A stretch of 64,000 nucleotides of DNA from Apis mellifera. Its lineage: Eukaryota > Arthropoda > Insecta > Hymenoptera > Apidae. Location of the stretch: the NCBI RefSeq assembly GCF_003254395.2, contig NC_037649.1, positions 6,667,032 through 6,731,031 on the forward strand, written 5' to 3'. Within the stretch, counting starts at the first letter, position 1, and each line of letters starts with the position of its first letter. The notes under the pieces are model-generated. The model was not told the DNA's origin and did no database searches. It saw only the letters and a list, made by a program, of their open reading frames with translations. Position numbers and translations under genes: made by a program. Shown here piece by piece: positions 60,301 to 64,000 of the stretch.

Positions 60301-63034
60301 AAACCTTGGGAATCCCCGCTATTTCCAACGTATCTCCGTTTCAACGGGGAAAAGACTCTCCTCCGGAACGTAGGAGAAGGGTAAAGGATAGTGAAACCAC
60401 GCGAGCCATCCGTACGTAGGGTTCGAAAAATCGTTCGAAATCGTGGATCGATTGTGGCGAATTTCAAGATTCCAGACGTGGACACGGACCTCTCCCATCC
60501 ACTAGGAATGGAACAACGAATGGAAAACGAGCGAAGGGCCCTCCGATACGGATCGTCCCTTTGGGGAGTCGTGGAAGGAGCCGTGCTCGAATCATTATCA
60601 TGCAACCGCGGCGATCTGTGCCGTGCAGACGCATCCATCTTAGCCGGTTCCTTGGCTAAGGGGGAGGAGACGGGAAATCAGTTTTATTGTATCTCTGTGT
60701 ACTTGCTGACTCGCGTCGCGTATGGATACAAATTTGCTTCATTAAGGTATCGGGGATACGACGTGGGCCGAATACGTTCAAATGTCGGAGGAGATGCTGG
60801 TGGCGAGCCAACGTCGGATATGGTGAAACGCACCAATTAAGACCGCGAGGGGCTATCGGGCTGCTTTCATCCGAAACGTAAAAGGAGGGCGTCGTACGAG
60901 GATTCTTCTTTCCTCGTTTTTTTCGTTTCTTCGTTTATTTATTTTTTTTCTTTCTTTTAAACGGATTCCACGATCCCTCCCCTCTTTGGATATTCCGACC
61001 CTTGGAAACGAAAATATTGAAGTTAAAATTGGAACCCGTAGTCGATGAAAACCGTGAATTTTTCAAGAAGATGTTCTAAAAGATTATCTTCTTCCACGTT
61101 TTCACGTTTTCACGTGGATTAAACTTAACTCCCGCGAGTATGAATATTTTACTTTCTGGAAATTCTTAATCTCGATTGGTTTAAAATTGGATAAAACGTG
61201 TGGATTAATTTAGGATTCGCAATCGATGAAAGCTGTGCGATGTAATTTTAATTAGCAGCGTCTGCAAATGTTTCACTTTTGTATTAAAAGCATAAATTAT
61301 CATATTGATTATCATATCATTATCATAAGTAGATAGGTAGGCCATCGTATGTACAGAAATGATTGATTTATCGTCCTTTCAAACATTTTAATTCTTATTC
61401 GCCATTGATCGTTTCCAAACTCCTTATTTGTTGTGTTATTTCATTTCGTTATTCTTTAAAAAAAAAAGATATTAAAAATTACAAACAATTTTAAAGAATC
61501 TAATTCTATTTTTCTCCGTGAATTATTCCAATCGAAATTGATATAGTGTGGAAATAAAGGAGAAGGGATGCGAAAATCGGTGAATAAACGAATGGAAATG
61601 GATCACGTCCGAGGATTCATATCGAGGATTTGTTAAAAGGTGCGCGTATAATGGAGCGCGCTAATGAAGATGAAGGCTATTGCTGCGTGGAGCGCAAAGA
61701 AACAGAGAGATCGACGAGAAGAGAACTTTCTGTTTCCCTTTTCCCGTCCCGATTTCATATTTACGTATCCGGATCACGTATGTTGCGTGCAGAATGTGAA
61801 GACCGCTAATTCCACCCTTCGGATTCTTCCTCTCTCGTCGTTGAAAAATCGTTCTCGATCGATCTCTCGATCCGACACAAAAGACGATTAAACGCGACGT
61901 AGCTTCGTGGCTTCCTCGTTCCCCGGATACATCATTTGCATTATATTCCTTATTGGACGTTTGTTTTTTGAATTATGCAGATGCAATCCATGGAAATTAC
62001 CGCGAACGAAGAGTGGAAAAAAAAAAGGAAAAAAAATCTTAATTTTAAAGTCAAGTAACCTATGTATAACCGATTTTTTTTTTTTAATCTAGATCCCATT
62101 GATTTGCTTCGAGGAAGATTTTATAAAGTGAAATTACGGAGGTAAAGGGGCAGCAACGAAAATTGTTTTAAACGAGGCGAGCAATTTATATTTACCCTCG
62201 GCATCAACTTCATTTAAGTGTAACAGGACCGGTATAGTGCGTTCAACTGGAGAACTAGTACGAGTTCTCTTATATAATAGGTATTGTATATACGATCTAA
62301 GTAAGCACGTCTAACTATTTCCTTCGGGGAAATAGTTTACGTTATTCCATCATCCGTTATTATTATTCATTTCGAATAATAATTTAAACGTTGCGATAAT
62401 TAATCGATTTACGATAAGGGGAGGTGATGGAATGAAACATGACGTTTTTAAAATTGAACAAATATTTAACTTTTTATCGAATCTCACTTGTTCAAACTGA
62501 AACGTTCCGTTTCTCGAAGGGAGAGCTTGCTTTCTCGGTGAAGAGGAATAAATGATCCTTTGAGGTTCAAGGTCAGAGCCTTGTTTCCGTGGAAAAGCAA
62601 CGTAAATATTTGACGTTGCAAGTTTAAGGTTCGAATGGAGAAGCTCGACACAAGTTATCCATAGTCTTTTTAAACCTTGCAAGTTCAATGACAAATCACT
62701 TTCACTTTCACTCCAAAAGTATTCAAAGCTTGTTTCAAGTTTAAAACCTTATCTTATATAATTTTAAACCAACTTAATCCATTCTCTATACAATAACAAT
62801 TTCAATCGTTATTGCCAACTCACAGAGATCTGTAAAAGGAGATTTTCCTTCCTCTTCATCTTATATCTGAGAGAAATGCCTCGATGGATCTTTTCAAAAA
62901 TGTAGAAAATTGTCGTATTTTCCCGTGAAGAAAGGAAAAAAATATTAAGTTAAACTTAGCCAATTCGTGTGAGAGGAAAATCCGCGCGAAGAGTGATGAC
63001 CGGGTTGACGCGACTTGTCGGTGAAATTCGGAAG
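57360..63034. other. Non-coding sequence
   Basis: CT run at 58632-58653, poly-T 58507-58517 and local GGGAAAAA repeats about 59460-59495. The longest ORF of the window (60096-60638 minus, 180 codons) overlaps a 149-codon plus ORF (60391-60840); neither shows a domain and both sit in CpG-dense DNA, which lowers stop-codon frequency. Around 62560-62760 the words AAGGTT/AACCTT and CAAGTT recur several times without a clear structure. Confidence 0.45.
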
Positions 63035-63232
63035 TTAACCATGGTCCGAACCGGCGTAAATCTGCAAGCAAATACAAACAAGCTGATTGCCCTCGAAGTC
63101 CTTGGTCCATCCCTCACCAGTAATTAAACAGGGCAATCTGCACTTGGTATCCACGACGTCGTCGCGTGAACAGCGAGAATGAACCGGGTCCTCGGAGGTT
63201 GGAGAGGCACCTATTGCCCGGGAGAGAACCAT
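63035..63232 (-). CDS. Possible exon of a cysteine-rich extracellular protein (antistasin-like pattern), partial
   Basis: A minus-strand ORF of 65 codons ending at TAA (63037-63035). From residue 21 the pattern is C-x9-C-x3-C-x17-C-x-C. Residues 31-35 read CRLPC, then GEGW, KD, EGN and CIC (53-55). This recalls antistasin-like domains (CxxxC...G[FYW]..D..G....CxC), which occur in protease inhibitors and in CRIM1-type extracellular proteins, but the glycine-cysteine pair usual in that family is GN here. Balanced composition and codon use set it apart from the other ORFs nearby. Acceptor-like AGs lie at 63233-63234 (CACACAG) and 63211-63212 (CCCGGGCAATAG), so the ATG at 63232 need not be a true start. 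A possible 56-nt intron (GT at 63117, AG at 63062) would remove part of the pattern. No second exon is visible in the window, and chance is a real alternative. Confidence 0.3.
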   Translation of the reverse strand: MVLSRAIGASPTSEDPVHSRCSRDDVVDTKCRLPCLITGEGWTKDFEGNQLVCICLQIYAGSDHG

Positions 63233-64000
63233 CTGTGTGCGCTAAGATTATATTTGGTTTGGTCCATGCAAATTCATGAGTTCCTCAACGTTCTGACATT
63301 CGGCCAGTTTGAGTTGGATAGACGCAAAGCTATTGTAACCAACAACTTGAATGGCTACGGGGGGGATTCACCGTGAAAATTAACTCGTAATTTATGAAAA
63401 TCTTTGGATATCTTCCTTCGCGAACATTGAATGAATAATCGTTGCGAGATACGGAAAGCATCGGTCTTCGAAACGGTTGATTCTAAAACAAAAAACTGTT
63501 CGAAATTTATTAATCCATATCGTATCACTTTCATAACGATATCACAATTTGTCTAATATTTACAATTTTTTAACGATTCGTTTCTGTTTCGTTCGATATA
63601 AATAGTTGCACGATTTCAAATTGTGTGGATTTTCAACGGTATTTTTACACGAGATTTTTACACGATCGTAATTTCTCCAGCTGTGTGTCATTGTCGGAAC
63701 GAACGAGCGAAGCACGGGTATAATTCTTGGATCGTTACCCCGACAATTTCACGTTACCTCGATCGCGGGTGTACAGGCGATTAGCATCGAAACTTTTGCC
63801 CATTGAATTCTCGTTTCGTTATGTATTACACGCGTTGAAAGAAAATCCCTACCTTCCAAATTGTTTCGTGCGAATTAATAAGTTGAAAGTTGTGGGGATT
63901 GAGGGGGAGACGATTGGAACGAAGCGGTGGCACGCGACCCGCGTTTCCAAGGCGAGGCGAAGGGGTTAACATGGCGTTACTCAACTTCTAAACTATTGAC
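63233..64000. other. Non-coding flank
   Basis: A plus-strand ORF (63179-63376) overlaps the candidate minus-strand exon and reads plausibly but without a domain. The rest is A+T-rich to moderate, with an 80-codon ORF at 63727-63969 that shows nothing recognisable. Confidence 0.4.

Noticed and set aside
60096..60638. Longest ORF of the window (180 codons, minus strand)
   Set aside because: It overlaps a long plus-strand ORF, shows no domain, has no splice support, and lies in CpG-dense DNA where stops are rare. Arg/Ser/Pro-rich composition mirrors base composition.
1..64000. Transposable element or integrated viral sequence
   Set aside because: No transposase, reverse transcriptase, integrase or capsid-like ORF, and no paired long terminal or inverted ends, were recognised by eye. 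A library search would be needed to exclude decayed copies.

Overview
The window reads as nuclear DNA of an insect, most likely a bee (Hymenoptera, Apis-like). It has no operon-like gene packing and no long ORF with recognisable protein character. It is A+T-rich overall but keeps abundant CpG, and it carries many GA/CT, TA and CTTC microsatellites. Candidate exons are short, GC-richer islands bounded by GT...AG signals and separated by very A+T-rich introns. The species is inferred from composition only.

Layout. Positions 1-2440 are extremely A+T-rich and apparently empty. Positions about 2.45-9.6 kb hold the most striking object here: a candidate plus-strand, multi-exon, mostly non-coding RNA locus. 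It starts near a TATA-like element. Its first two candidate exons can be spliced into one small cysteine-rich ORF of 61 codons. Next comes an exon-plus-intron module of about 474 bp present in three tandem copies, with conserved splice signals, a repeated dodecamer (TAGAGTCAGTGT) and small stem-loops whose loops vary while the stems pair. After that come large stem-loops (6172-6240, 6307-6357, 6713-6772, 6900-6950, 6964-7047). A second array follows, with ten exact copies of TAGTGTTGCG, part of it on a 32-bp period, interleaved with and followed by more stem-loops. Further acceptor and donor pairs and an AATAAA at 9558 could finish the transcript. The two arrays share the core AGTGTT. The whole resembles a nuclear or scaffold-type lncRNA built from repeated protein-binding motifs and hairpins. 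I cannot match it to a named gene.

At about 9.4-9.7 kb the composition shifts to GC-richer, CpG-dense sequence that continues to the end. I see no convincing protein-coding exon in 9.6-63 kb. This part looks like intergenic or long-intron DNA with microsatellites. Notable items are a recent 268-bp tandem duplication (45055-45590), two perfect CRE palindromes 72 bp apart (46251, 46323) and a third at 52771, a strong G-quadruplex motif (35328-35354), and a 16-bp palindrome (56628-56643).

Near the right end a minus-strand ORF (63232-63035) has a cysteine pattern reminiscent of antistasin-like domains. It is the only candidate exon of a conventional protein that I would carry forward, at low confidence. 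All splice sites, exons and RNA structures were read by eye; no transcript or homology evidence was available.
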